A DNA stretch of 64,000 bases, taken from assembly GCF_041537905.1 (NCBI RefSeq), contig NZ_JBGRUO010000023.1, positions 1 through 64,000 on the forward strand. The letters are read 5' to 3'. Both the position numbers and the translations under genes were made by a program. The notes below the pieces were generated by a model. The model did not search any database. It saw only the letters and a list, made by a program, of their open reading frames with translations, and had not been told where the DNA came from. This document shows positions 51,811 through 60,592 of the stretch, in pieces (within the stretch, counting starts at the first letter, position 1; every line of letters starts with the position of its first letter). The DNA is from Ruegeria_C sp041537905 (GTDB lineage Bacteria; Pseudomonadota; Alphaproteobacteria; Rhodobacterales; Rhodobacteraceae).

Positions 51811-52896
51811 ATGAGCAAAGATTACGAAGTTGCGGTTTTCCACGGAGATGGAATTGGCCCGGAAATTATGGCGCCTACGCTTGAAATCCTGCGCTCGCTT
51901 TCAAACCAAAATGCCGAATACAGCCTGACCTTTACCGATGCGCCTGCCGGGGCTGCCCATTACGCGGCCAAAGGCGACTCCTTCCCCGCGATGTCGCTGG
52001 ACATCGCGCGTCGTGCCGACGCGATTCTGTTGTCGGCGATGGGGTTGCCGGACGTGCGCTATCCCGACGGGACCGAGATTTCACCCCAGATTGATCTGCG
52101 CAAACAGCTGGGTCTGTTCGCCGGGGTCCGCCCGGTCAAAGTGATCTCCGGACAAGCCACGCCCCTGGCCTTGCCAGACGGAAAAGAGATCGACTTCGTC
52201 CTGATCCGGGAAAGCACCGAAGGCCTGTTCCATACCCAGGGCGCCGGTGAGGTCAGCGAAAACGAGGCGCGTGAGACGCTGCTGATCACCCGCGATGTTT
52301 CAGAAAAACTGTTCCGCTTCGCGTTTCAACTGGCACAGACCCGCAAGGCGTCTGGCCGTGGACACGGTCGGGTCACCTGCGTCGACAAGGCCAATGTCTT
52401 TCGCGCCTTTGCCTTCTTTCGGTCGATCTTTGATGCCGAGGCGGCGCATCACCCAGACCTGACCGCAGACCACGCCTATGTCGATGCCACCGCTCTGTGG
52501 ATGGTGCAAAAGCCCTGGGAATTCGATGTTCTGGTGACCGAGAATATGTTTGGCGACATCCTGTCCGATCTGGGTGCAGGCCTAATGGGTGGATTGGGAC
52601 TGGCCCCTTCAGCGGATATCGGGCTGGATCACGCCGTGTTCCAACCTTGCCACGGGTCTGCGCCGGACATTGCCGGGCAAGGGACAGCCAACCCTTTTGC
52701 CATGATCCTGTCTGCTGCGATGATGCTGGAATGGCTGGGCGTGACCCATGATAACCCTGCGCTTTCCAGCGATGGCGCGCGCCTGCGCGAAGCGGTCGAG
52801 ACGGTAACGGCAGATGGCCGCAACCTGACCCGGGACCTGGGCGGTACCGCAGGAACCCTGGACGCCGCCGCAGCTGTTACGGATGCGCTGACATGA
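51811..52896 (+). CDS. Isocitrate/isopropylmalate dehydrogenase-family protein
   Basis: This 361-residue protein has the beta-decarboxylating dehydrogenase pattern: 'FHGDGIGPEIM', 'REST(E)GLF', the Lys/Asp catalytic region 'VDKANVFRAF' and 'TENMFGDILSDLGAGLMGG' for metal and cofactor. Family members include LeuB, tartrate and D-malate dehydrogenases. Opposite the tct-otn operon it probably oxidises a 2- or 3-hydroxy acid such as threonate, erythronate or tartrate to the keto acid used by OtnK. GGAAGGAAA precedes the start. Confidence 0.88.
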   Translation: MSKDYEVAVFHGDGIGPEIMAPTLEILRSLSNQNAEYSLTFTDAPAGAAHYAAKGDSFPAMSLDIARRADAILLSAMGLPDVRYPDGTEISPQIDLRKQLGLFAGVRPVKVISGQATPLALPDGKEIDFVLIRESTEGLFHTQGAGEVSENEARETLLITRDVSEKLFRFAFQLAQTRKASGRGHGRVTCVDKANVFRAFAFFRSIFDAEAAHHPDLTADHAYVDATALWMVQKPWEFDVLVTENMFGDILSDLGAGLMGGLGLAPSADIGLDHAVFQPCHGSAPDIAGQGTANPFAMILSAAMMLEWLGVTHDNPALSSDGARLREAVETVTADGRNLTRDLGGTAGTLDAAAAVTDALT

Positions 52897-53924
52897 GCAG
52901 CAGGCAAGACATAAAGGTTGCCTGTGTCGGTGCCGGATACTTCAGCCAGTTCCACTATGAAAGCTGGTCGCGCATGCCCGGTGCGATCCCTGTGGCCTCG
53001 TGCAACCGCGACATCGAAAAGGCCCGCGCCACCGGCCTGCCCGCCTATCAGGATCTCGCCCAGATGTTGGAGACCGAGGAACCGGATCTGCTGGACATTA
53101 TCCTGCCCCCCATTGCGCAAGCCGAGGCGATCCAAACGGCGCTGCGATGCGGCCTCAAATGGATGATTTGCCAAAAGCCTTTTTGCCAGTCTCTGGATGA
53201 GGCGCAAGACATGGTCGCAAAGGCGCAAGCCGCCGACGCGACCGTCGTCGTGCATGAGAATTTTCGCTTTCAGCCCTGGTACCGCGCCATCAAGATAGCG
53301 ATTGCGCAGGGCCAAATCGGCACACCCTTACAGGCCACATTCCGGTTGCGGCCCGGTGACGGTCAAGGACCGCGGGCCTATCTGGAGCGGCAACCCTATT
53401 TCCAGGAGATGCCACGCTTTCTGGTGCACGAAACCGCTGTTCATTGGGTCGACACGTTCCGGTTTCTATTCGGCGCGCCAAGCGCGGTCTATGCCGATCT
53501 GCGCAAAATTAACCCGGCAATTGCGGGTGAAGACGCGGGCTACATCCTGTTGGATCATCCCAACGGGTTGAAAGCCATGTTCGACGGCAACAGGTGCGTG
53601 GACCACAGCGCGGAGAACCTGCGTCAAACCATGGGCGAGGCATTGATCGAAGGCACAGAGGGCACTCTGTCCCTCTATGGTGACGGATCGGTTGCATGGC
53701 GCGGCTTCGGAAAACGGGAGCAGCAACAGATTTTGCCAGCGACCACCCATAGTGGTTTTGGCGGCGACTGCGTCCATGCCTTGCAAAACCATGTCATTTC
53801 GGGCCTTCTAACTGGCACATCGCTGGAAAACACCGCCCCGGACTATCTGGACGTGATCCGCATCGAAGAAGCCATCTACCGCTCGGACGCGGAAGGAAGA
53901 AAGATCACCCTGGAGACGCCGTGA
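52893..53924 (+). CDS. Gfo/Idh/MocA-family oxidoreductase
   Basis: This 343-residue protein has an N-terminal Rossmann motif 'VACVGAGYFSQFHYESW' and the family EKP-like step as 'CQKPFCQSLDEA'. Its C-terminal substrate domain is about 120-340. It uses NAD(P) on sugars, inositols or sugar acids. ATG 52893 overlaps the previous stop by 4 bp and its own stop overlaps the GntR start, so all three genes are coupled. Confidence 0.9.
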   Translation: MSSRQDIKVACVGAGYFSQFHYESWSRMPGAIPVASCNRDIEKARATGLPAYQDLAQMLETEEPDLLDIILPPIAQAEAIQTALRCGLKWMICQKPFCQSLDEAQDMVAKAQAADATVVVHENFRFQPWYRAIKIAIAQGQIGTPLQATFRLRPGDGQGPRAYLERQPYFQEMPRFLVHETAVHWVDTFRFLFGAPSAVYADLRKINPAIAGEDAGYILLDHPNGLKAMFDGNRCVDHSAENLRQTMGEALIEGTEGTLSLYGDGSVAWRGFGKREQQQILPATTHSGFGGDCVHALQNHVISGLLTGTSLENTAPDYLDVIRIEEAIYRSDAEGRKITLETP

Positions 53925-54598
53925 AGGATCAGAACAGCAAAACTCTTTCCAACACGCAGCGCGCGGTCAAAGAACTGCGCAGGATGATCCTGACCGGTGA
54001 GTTGGCCGCAGGAACCGACCATCTGGAATCAGAGCTTGCCCAGACTCTGGGAATGTCACGCACCCCGGTCCGCGAGGCCGCACTGATGCTTGAAAGCCGT
54101 GGTTTGCTGGAGATGCGACCACGGAAAGGCGTGCGGATTCTGCCTGTCTCACCCGAAGACATGCGTGAAATCTATGACATCCTGACCGAACTTGAAAGCC
54201 TCGCCGCCCAGCGCGCCGCAGAAGCAAATTGCACTGAAGAGGATTTAGAACATCTGGCTCGCTCGATTGCCCAGATGGATCAGGCCATCGAAACAGAAAA
54301 TCTGGAAGCCTGGGCTGAATCCGACGAGTTGTTTCATCAAGAACTCGTGCGTTTGGGGGGAAACAAACGCATCCAGGCGATTGTAGCCATGATGAGTGAT
54401 CAGGTTCGTCGCGCCCGTGCAACCACTCTGTTTATTAGGCCCCTGCCCTTGCAGTCAAATGAGGACCACCGCGCTGTTTTCGATGCGATCCGCGATGGTC
54501 GGCCAGAGGACGCGCGCGAACGCCACCGCAATCACCGCCTCCAGGCCAAAGCGATGCTTTGTGGAATTCTTGAGAAACATCGACTCAACAGTCTTTAG
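53921..54598 (+). CDS. GntR-family regulator with FCD domain
   Basis: This 225-residue protein has a winged HTH ('LESELAQTLGMSRTPVREAA', about 38-57) and an FCD domain with histidines in 'DELFHQELVRLGG' and 'NEDHRAVFDAI'. The start is GTG 53921, overlapping the previous stop as GTGA. It is the likely regulator of the divergent tct-otn and dehydrogenase operons. The 150 bp after it, before the convergent ABC ATPase gene, show no gene or obvious terminator. Confidence 0.92.
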   Translation: MKDQNSKTLSNTQRAVKELRRMILTGELAAGTDHLESELAQTLGMSRTPVREAALMLESRGLLEMRPRKGVRILPVSPEDMREIYDILTELESLAAQRAAEANCTEEDLEHLARSIAQMDQAIETENLEAWAESDELFHQELVRLGGNKRIQAIVAMMSDQVRRARATTLFIRPLPLQSNEDHRAVFDAIRDGRPEDARERHRNHRLQAKAMLCGILEKHRLNSL

Positions 54599-54748
54599 CG
54601 ATCGTATTTGTCATGCGACCACAGCGTTCCGCTTTTGCCATGATTTGCATGGAGCTTTCGCCATTGTCTTCGTCGCCGCCAATTGGTTTCAAGTCTGGGC
54701 ACGAGCAACCGAACGACGGTTAATAAAACCAACCTGCTGCTGTGGGCG

Positions 54749-55858
54749 TCACAGGCGCATTTCGGTTTTGGGGTCGAACAAGCTGACCTTGCTCATGTCG
54801 ACCTCAAAATCCATGACGCTGCCGGGCGCGGGCGCTTCGTCCGGCTCGCAGACGATGATTGCCTTCTGGCCTGCGATTGTGCACATCAGGATCGTCTCGG
54901 ACCCGGTGGGCTCGTCCATATCGACCGAAACCTGCACGATGACCGAGGCGTTTCCTTTGCGCGCGGCACGCGCCTCATGGGCGGGGCTGAAATGTTCGGG
55001 GCGAACGCCGAATGTGACCTGTTCGCCGTCGCTGATGCCCGGGTAGTCGTTGTGGGGGAGTGGCAATCGCGTGCCGTCGCTGCCATCCAGAATGATGCTG
55101 GACCCTTCAGCCGTTTTCACGAATTTGGCGGCGAAGAAATTCATATTCGGCGAGCCCATGAAACCGGCAACGAAGATATTGGCGGGGCGTTCGTAGATTT
55201 CCTTTGGCGCTGCATATTGTTGCAACACACCATGGTGCATCACTGCAATGCGCGTGGCCAAAGTCATCGCCTCGATCTGGTCATGAGTCACGTAAACCGT
55301 GGTTCGCCCGACGTTATGGTGCAGTTTCTTGATCTCGGACCGCATCTCGACCCGCAGCTTCGCGTCGAGGTTGGAGAGGGGCTCATCGAAGAGGAACAGT
55401 TTCGGATCGCGCACCAGGGCGCGGCCCATGGCGACACGCTGGCGCTGACCACCCGATAGCTGGCCGGGCTTGCGGTCCAGAAGCGGCTCGATCTGCAACA
55501 AGGCGGCAACCCGCGCGACAGTCTCTGCCTGAGTGGCCTTGTCGATGTTCCGGCATTCCATTCCAAAGGTCATGTTCTGGCGTACGGTCATGGTTGGGTA
55601 GAGCGCATAAGACTGGAAGACCATGGCGATGTCACGGTCCTTTGGGGCCTCGTTATTGACGACCTTGTCTTCGATCATCACCTCGCCAGATGTGACGCTT
55701 TCGAGCCCTGCGATGATCGACAGCAAAGTGGATTTACCGCAGCCCGACGGGCCGACAAGCGCGACGAATTCTCCTGACTCAGCTTCGAGATTGATGTCCT
55801 TCAGGACGTCAACCGATCCGTAGCTCTTGCGCAGGTTCTTGATCAGCAAAGATGACAT
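54749..55858 (-). CDS. Sugar ABC transporter ATPase, MalK/UgpC type
   Basis: This 369-residue ATPase has Walker A 'GPSGCGKST', signature 'LSGGQRQRVAMGRAL', Walker B 'KLFLFDEPLSNLD' and the C-terminal MalK-type beta domain (about 240-365). It is the last gene of the nine-gene minus-strand cluster starting at the kinase near 63.8 kb. Confidence 0.94.
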   Translation of the reverse strand: MSSLLIKNLRKSYGSVDVLKDINLEAESGEFVALVGPSGCGKSTLLSIIAGLESVTSGEVMIEDKVVNNEAPKDRDIAMVFQSYALYPTMTVRQNMTFGMECRNIDKATQAETVARVAALLQIEPLLDRKPGQLSGGQRQRVAMGRALVRDPKLFLFDEPLSNLDAKLRVEMRSEIKKLHHNVGRTTVYVTHDQIEAMTLATRIAVMHHGVLQQYAAPKEIYERPANIFVAGFMGSPNMNFFAAKFVKTAEGSSIILDGSDGTRLPLPHNDYPGISDGEQVTFGVRPEHFSPAHEARAARKGNASVIVQVSVDMDEPTGSETILMCTIAGQKAIIVCEPDEAPAPGSVMDFEVDMSKVSLFDPKTEMRL

Positions 55859-55869
55859 TGCCGGCTCCC

Positions 55870-56769
55870 TTATTTGACCGCGCCGGAGGTCAGGCCCCGG
55901 ACGAAGTATTTGCCGCCGATGACGTAGACGAAGAGTGGCGGCAGGGCCGCGAAGATGACGGACGCGGCCTCGACATTGTAGTGGCGTTCGCCGGTGCCCG
56001 AGCCAGAGAAGGCCACGATGGCGGCAGTGATCGGCTGATTGGCACCCGAGGTGAACACGGTACCGAACAGAAACTCATTCCAAATCCCCGTGAATTGCCA
56101 GATCACGCAGACAATGAGGATTGGCGGCGATAGCGGCAGCATGATCCGCCGGAATATCCGCCAGAATCCGGCGCCGTCGATGCGGGCCGCCTTGATCAAA
56201 TCATCCGGGACGGACAGGAAATAGTTGCGGCAGAACAGCGTCGTAAAGCTGATCCCCTGGATCGTATGTACCAGAACCAGCCCGCCGATCGTGTTCGAAA
56301 GCCCGATCTTTCCAAGCACGAACGCCCAGGGCAGCAGCGTCATCTGCGCCGGAAGGAACACGCCCAAAGTGATCAGGCCGAATACCCAGGCGTCGTATCG
56401 AAAGCGCCACTTGGACAGGGCGTAACCATTCACGACCCCAAATGCCGTGGACAGGATCGTTGCCGGGATGGTCATCATCAGCGTATTGGAGAAGTACCGT
56501 GATACGCCTTCGCAGCTTCCGCCCAGGCAAAACGTGCTCCAGGCTTCGGCCCAGTATCGCCAACTCAGCGCGTTGGGAACCGAAATGAAGCCTTCGCGCA
56601 CGATTTCCTCCAGCGGCCGAAAGCTGTTCATGAAGATGATGACCAGCGGTGACAGATAGAGCAGCGCGAAGAAGGCCAGGAGCGCGTAGACCGTGCCCTT
56701 CGCCCAAAGCCGCCGGAACCGGCCGCCTGTTGCCAGCGGGTCGAAGGCCTGATGGGATGTCTCAGCCAT
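55870..56769 (-). CDS. Sugar ABC transporter permease, MalG type
   Basis: This 299-residue protein has six predicted helices and the EAA loop 'DLIKAARIDGAGFWRIFRRI'. It ends 'GLTSGAVK'. ATG 56769 overlaps the end of the MalF-type gene by 8 bp; the frame extends to 56829 inside that gene without support. Part of the second sugar importer. Confidence 0.93.
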   Translation of the reverse strand: MAETSHQAFDPLATGGRFRRLWAKGTVYALLAFFALLYLSPLVIIFMNSFRPLEEIVREGFISVPNALSWRYWAEAWSTFCLGGSCEGVSRYFSNTLMMTIPATILSTAFGVVNGYALSKWRFRYDAWVFGLITLGVFLPAQMTLLPWAFVLGKIGLSNTIGGLVLVHTIQGISFTTLFCRNYFLSVPDDLIKAARIDGAGFWRIFRRIMLPLSPPILIVCVIWQFTGIWNEFLFGTVFTSGANQPITAAIVAFSGSGTGERHYNVEAASVIFAALPPLFVYVIGGKYFVRGLTSGAVK

Positions 56770-57676
56770 GGCGCTGGCCCTCTTTCCTGGCGCGCCAACT
56801 GGTCCAAAGAACATAGGGCACGATAACAATGGCGAGCGCGACGAGGATCATGACGGCTGCCGCCGCCCCTTGTGCTATCTGACCGCGCTGGAACATCAGG
56901 TCATAGACCACGATGGCAGGCACGGTGGTCGCGACCCCTGGTCCCCCCTGTGTCAAGGCCACGACAAGGTCATAGGTTTTGATCGCGAATTGCAGCAGCA
57001 CGACGGAGACCGCGACAAAGATCGGCCAGATCGTCGGCAGCACCACCCTGCGATAAATACGCGGCATAGAGGCCCCGTCTATCTGAGCGGCCTTGATCAG
57101 GTCCCCGTCAACGGATCGCAATCCGGCCAGGATCAGCGCCATCGCGAAACCAGATGCGTGCCATATCCCGGTGAACACCACGACGTAAAGCGCCATGTCC
57201 CGGTCGGTGATCCAGTCGAATTGCGCGCTCAGCCAGCCCAGATCATTCAGCGCACGCTCGACCCCGGTTTGCGGGTGGAAAATCCAGCGCCATACCGTGC
57301 CGGTGACGATGAAGGAGATTGCGAGCGGGTAGAGAAAGATAGTGCGCCAGACGGATTCGAAGCGTACCCGCTGGTCGATGAGAACAGCGAGCAGCGTGCC
57401 GACAAAGAGCGAGCCCAGCACATAGAGCGCACCAAACAAAAACAGGTTTTGATAGGCGACAATCCAGCGCTTGCTTTTCCAGAGTGCGGCATATTCGCCA
57501 AAGCCACCATAGGCCATGTTAGGCAGCAGCGTGGATTGCGACACGGAAATCCATAGCGTCCAAGCCGAGAACACCACCACATAGATGAAGGCGGCAGCAA
57601 GGGTGGGCACGAGGACCAGCTGTGGCGTCCAGCTTGCAAGTCGCGCGGCCAGTGAGGGTTGCGTCGATTCCGGCAT
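56762..57676 (-). CDS. Sugar ABC transporter permease, MalF type
   Basis: This protein of about 304 residues has six predicted helices and the EAA loop 'DLIKAAQIDGASMPRIYRRV'. The start is uncertain: ATG 57676 gives a family-like N-terminus ('PESTQPSLAARLASW'), while ATG 57730 and GTG 57736 are in frame upstream. No clear ribosome binding site favours any of them. It follows the binding-protein gene. Confidence 0.9.
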   Translation of the reverse strand: MPESTQPSLAARLASWTPQLVLVPTLAAAFIYVVVFSAWTLWISVSQSTLLPNMAYGGFGEYAALWKSKRWIVAYQNLFLFGALYVLGSLFVGTLLAVLIDQRVRFESVWRTIFLYPLAISFIVTGTVWRWIFHPQTGVERALNDLGWLSAQFDWITDRDMALYVVVFTGIWHASGFAMALILAGLRSVDGDLIKAAQIDGASMPRIYRRVVLPTIWPIFVAVSVVLLQFAIKTYDLVVALTQGGPGVATTVPAIVVYDLMFQRGQIAQGAAAAVMILVALAIVIVPYVLWTSWRARKEGQRHG

Positions 57677-57756
57677 GATCAGTCTTTCGAGTGGCGTCTT
57701 GATCGGACCGCGCCAACGATAAGAGGACATCGGCACGGCTATCTTGCTACCGATCC

Positions 57757-59022
57757 CTAGCTTTGCAGTTCGACCGCGTCAGCAAGCTGATTTGCGGCCT
57801 CTTCCGGTGTGATCGAGTCGTCGGCGACAAACTCGGTAATCACTTCCATCATGGCGCCACGGTATTTTTGCAGAACCGTCATGTTATGCGCCATCGAGCG
57901 GACCAGCGTACCTTCTTCGACAGAGGCTTTCAGGTCTGTCAGCCCCTGCTGCTGGCACTGGGTGAATCCACCGACCGACAGATCAACGTCGGTGCGCGAT
58001 GGGATCGAGCCCTTGGCAACGTTGAAGGTCACCTGAAACTCGGGCGACATGATGGTGCTGGCGAGGAGTTTTTGACCCTCCACGTAGTCAGGGTCATTTT
58101 GGTTGAAGAACACCACCGAGTCCGCGTTGAGGATGAAGCCGTTGCCACCCCAGTTTACGGGGGTCTGGTGACACAGGTAGTCTTCGCCTTCCTTAAAGCC
58201 CGCCAGATTGGCAGATGCCACGGTCCAGTCGCCCATGAGGAAGAACGCGGCCTCGCCGGTCATGGTCATCGTCATTGACTGTTCCCACGAGCGGCCATTG
58301 ATGCCGTCATCCATATACCCCACCATCTTACGCAGTTGAGCAAAAGCGTCGATCATGCCCTGGCTGCGCATGGCATCCGTATCCGCCTCTTGGAAGGCCT
58401 TTCGATAGAGGTCGATATCCATGCCGTAGACGACACTGTCGAATGTGGTTGTGTCCGACCAGTCCGCTGCGCCATGGGCGATGCAAGTTTTGCCCGCCGC
58501 GACGATCTTGTCGCAAGCTGCATTGAACTCATCCCATGTTTTGGGAATCTCAAGGCCGAGCTCATCAAGAAGCTTTGGCGAGCTGTACAGCCAGTTGACA
58601 CGGTGGATGTTCATAGGTGCCGCAACCCAACTGCCGGTGGGTTTCATCACCGAGGTCAGTTCCGGCGCAACCACGTCGTCCCAACCCTCCTTGGCGGCAA
58701 CCTCATCGAGATTGGCCGTTGCGCCTGTATTGTTCCACTCAGCAATCTCGGGGCCTTTCAGCTGCACAGCCGCAGGAGCGTTACCGGCCACCACGTCGGA
58801 GCGCAGCTTGGCAAGAGTGTTGGAGGTATGGCCGGAAATCGCCGTCTGCTCCCATGTGCCACCGGCGGCCTCAAACATTTCGCCCAGCTTGGCGATCGCT
58901 GCGGCTTCCGAGCCTTGCGCCCATTGGTGCATCATGTTGGTTTTGGGTTCGGCCTGCGCGCCCACAGCCAGTGCAGTGGCGGCCAGAATCGAGACACCCG
59001 TCATAGCCCTATTCAGTTTCAT
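57757..59022 (-). CDS. Family 1 extracellular sugar-binding protein
   Basis: This 421-residue periplasmic protein has a signal peptide ending 'AVGAQAEPK' and an opening 'MMHQWAQGSEAAAI' like glucose/mannose-type binding proteins. GGAGGAG lies 6 bp before ATG 59022. Unlike the other five binding-protein genes here, no strong stem-loop follows it. Its ligand is presumably a sugar feeding the SDR/FAH/enolase-paralogue enzymes. Confidence 0.93.
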   Translation of the reverse strand: MKLNRAMTGVSILAATALAVGAQAEPKTNMMHQWAQGSEAAAIAKLGEMFEAAGGTWEQTAISGHTSNTLAKLRSDVVAGNAPAAVQLKGPEIAEWNNTGATANLDEVAAKEGWDDVVAPELTSVMKPTGSWVAAPMNIHRVNWLYSSPKLLDELGLEIPKTWDEFNAACDKIVAAGKTCIAHGAADWSDTTTFDSVVYGMDIDLYRKAFQEADTDAMRSQGMIDAFAQLRKMVGYMDDGINGRSWEQSMTMTMTGEAAFFLMGDWTVASANLAGFKEGEDYLCHQTPVNWGGNGFILNADSVVFFNQNDPDYVEGQKLLASTIMSPEFQVTFNVAKGSIPSRTDVDLSVGGFTQCQQQGLTDLKASVEEGTLVRSMAHNMTVLQKYRGAMMEVITEFVADDSITPEEAANQLADAVELQS

Positions 59023-59078
59023 CTCATTTCTCCTCCGTTGAGATTTTGGTTATTTCTCGGTGAGTTTTGCGGACAGCT

Positions 59079-59846
59079 TCATATTGAAATCCCCCCGTCC
59101 ACATTGATGGTCTGGCCAGTGACAAAGCCCCCGCCTGCTGAGACCAGCCACGCGCAGGTGGCCGCGATCTCGTCTGCACTGGCAAAGCGGCCAGCGGGTT
59201 GGCGCTTCAGGAACCAGGCTTCGGCGGCCTCAACGCTGCCAAGCTCTTCTGCCAGATCGGCGATGCGCTGTCGCAGTGAGGGCGTGTCGACCACACCCGG
59301 GCAGATCGCGTTAAAGCGGATGCCATGCTCCAGGTAGTCGGCCGCGCAGGCTTTCATCAGCCCGATCACGCCACCTTTGGCCGCGCCATAGGCCGCGCGA
59401 AACGGGTAGCCTTTGACTGATGAGGCCAACGAAGCAATCAATACCACTGCGCCGCCATTCGCCTTCATGCGTGGGACCACCGCACGGGTCACATGAAAGG
59501 CACTGTCGAGGCAGATGGACTGGCTTTTGCGCCAGTCCTGATCAGTTGTGGTTTCGACCGTGCCGTGATGTACGAAGCCCACCGCGTGAACCATGATGTC
59601 GATGCGGTCGTGATTGGACAGCCAGTCTTCTACAGCCACCGGATCAGTCGCATCCACCGCCGTGGTCGACGCAGCCGCAAGCCCGTTCAGCAAGCGCGAG
59701 TCAATGTCCGAAACATGAACCTGCGCCCCCTCGGCCACGAACCGTTCGGCAATGGCGCGCCCGATGCCCTGGCCCGCCGCCGTAACGCAGGCCACTTGTC
59801 CCGCGAGCCGCTGTTGCGGCGGATATGAGGGCTGCTGCGGGGTCAA
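59079..59846 (-). CDS. SDR oxidoreductase resembling 2-keto-3-deoxy-L-fuconate dehydrogenase
   Basis: This 255-residue short-chain dehydrogenase has cofactor motif 'VTAAGQGIGRAIAERF' (about 20-35) and the catalytic pair in 'YGAAKGG' (Tyr/Lys about 158/162) after 'VLIASLASS'. The 'TAAGQGIG' form is typical of 2-keto-3-deoxy-L-fuconate dehydrogenase and DHRS6-like proteins. The usual tetrad Asn position reads Cys ('SICLDSAFH'), and NNAG reads 'VHAVGF'. It overlaps the next SDR gene by 4 bp. Confidence 0.87.
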   Translation of the reverse strand: MTPQQPSYPPQQRLAGQVACVTAAGQGIGRAIAERFVAEGAQVHVSDIDSRLLNGLAAASTTAVDATDPVAVEDWLSNHDRIDIMVHAVGFVHHGTVETTTDQDWRKSQSICLDSAFHVTRAVVPRMKANGGAVVLIASLASSVKGYPFRAAYGAAKGGVIGLMKACAADYLEHGIRFNAICPGVVDTPSLRQRIADLAEELGSVEAAEAWFLKRQPAGRFASADEIAATCAWLVSAGGGFVTGQTINVDGGISI

Positions 59847-60592
59847 TAGGTGGCCCGTCCGCCCGACAGGTCAAACACCGCGCCTGTCGTGAAAGAGTTC
59901 TCGGCAGAGGCGATCCACGAAACCATATTCGCGATTTCTTCGACCGTCACAAACCGCCCGCGCGGAATTTTGGAGAGCATGAATTCGACGAAATCCTCTG
60001 AGACCTGATCGAATATCCGGGTCTTTGCGGCGGCAGGCGTGATGCAATTGACGGCAATGTCGTAGCCCGCGAGCTCCTTGCCCAGCGATTTGGTCATCGC
60101 AATCACCGCAGCCTTCGAGGTGGAATAGGCGGAGGCGTTCGGATTACCCTCTTTCCCCGCAACTGATGCCACGTTGACGATGCGCCCATAATTGCGCGCA
60201 ATCATTCCGGGGATGACGGTTCGGCAAGTGTGGAACGTGCCGTTGGTGTTCACGTCCTGCACCTTGCGCCATGCATCGGCGGGGTAGTCAGCCAAAACCG
60301 ACGTAGGCCCGGCAATGCCAGCACAGTTGACCAGCACATCCACTTTACCGAACTTCTCCTCGGTGGCAGCCTGCGCAGCCTCGACGCTGGCGAGGTCGGA
60401 AACGTCGGTTTGTGTTAAGAACAGATTGTCGCAATCGATTGCTGTGACGCGCTCTTCTGGGGCCGAGATATCCATATCCCAGATAGCGGTTTTCGCGCCA
60501 GAAGCGGCGAGGCGGTCGGCGATAGCTGCGCCGATGCCGTTGCACCCGCCCGTGATTGCAGCAACCTGACTGTTGAAATCATAGCTGTTCAC
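59843..60592 (-). CDS. SDR oxidoreductase resembling 2-keto-3-deoxy-L-rhamnonate 4-dehydrogenase
   Basis: This 249-residue short-chain dehydrogenase has cofactor motif 'ITGGCNGIGAAIADRL', 'VLVNCAGIAG', and catalytic Ser in 'VNVASVAG' with 'YSTSKAA' (Tyr/Lys). GTG 60592 is the start: GGAGG is 7 bp upstream and the start overlaps the hydrolase stop as GTGA. Its nearest remembered relatives oxidise C4 of 2-keto-3-deoxy-sugar acids, the step before an FAH-family hydrolase, which is encoded immediately upstream. Confidence 0.87.
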   Translation of the reverse strand: MNSYDFNSQVAAITGGCNGIGAAIADRLAASGAKTAIWDMDISAPEERVTAIDCDNLFLTQTDVSDLASVEAAQAATEEKFGKVDVLVNCAGIAGPTSVLADYPADAWRKVQDVNTNGTFHTCRTVIPGMIARNYGRIVNVASVAGKEGNPNASAYSTSKAAVIAMTKSLGKELAGYDIAVNCITPAAAKTRIFDQVSEDFVEFMLSKIPRGRFVTVEEIANMVSWIASAENSFTTGAVFDLSGGRATY

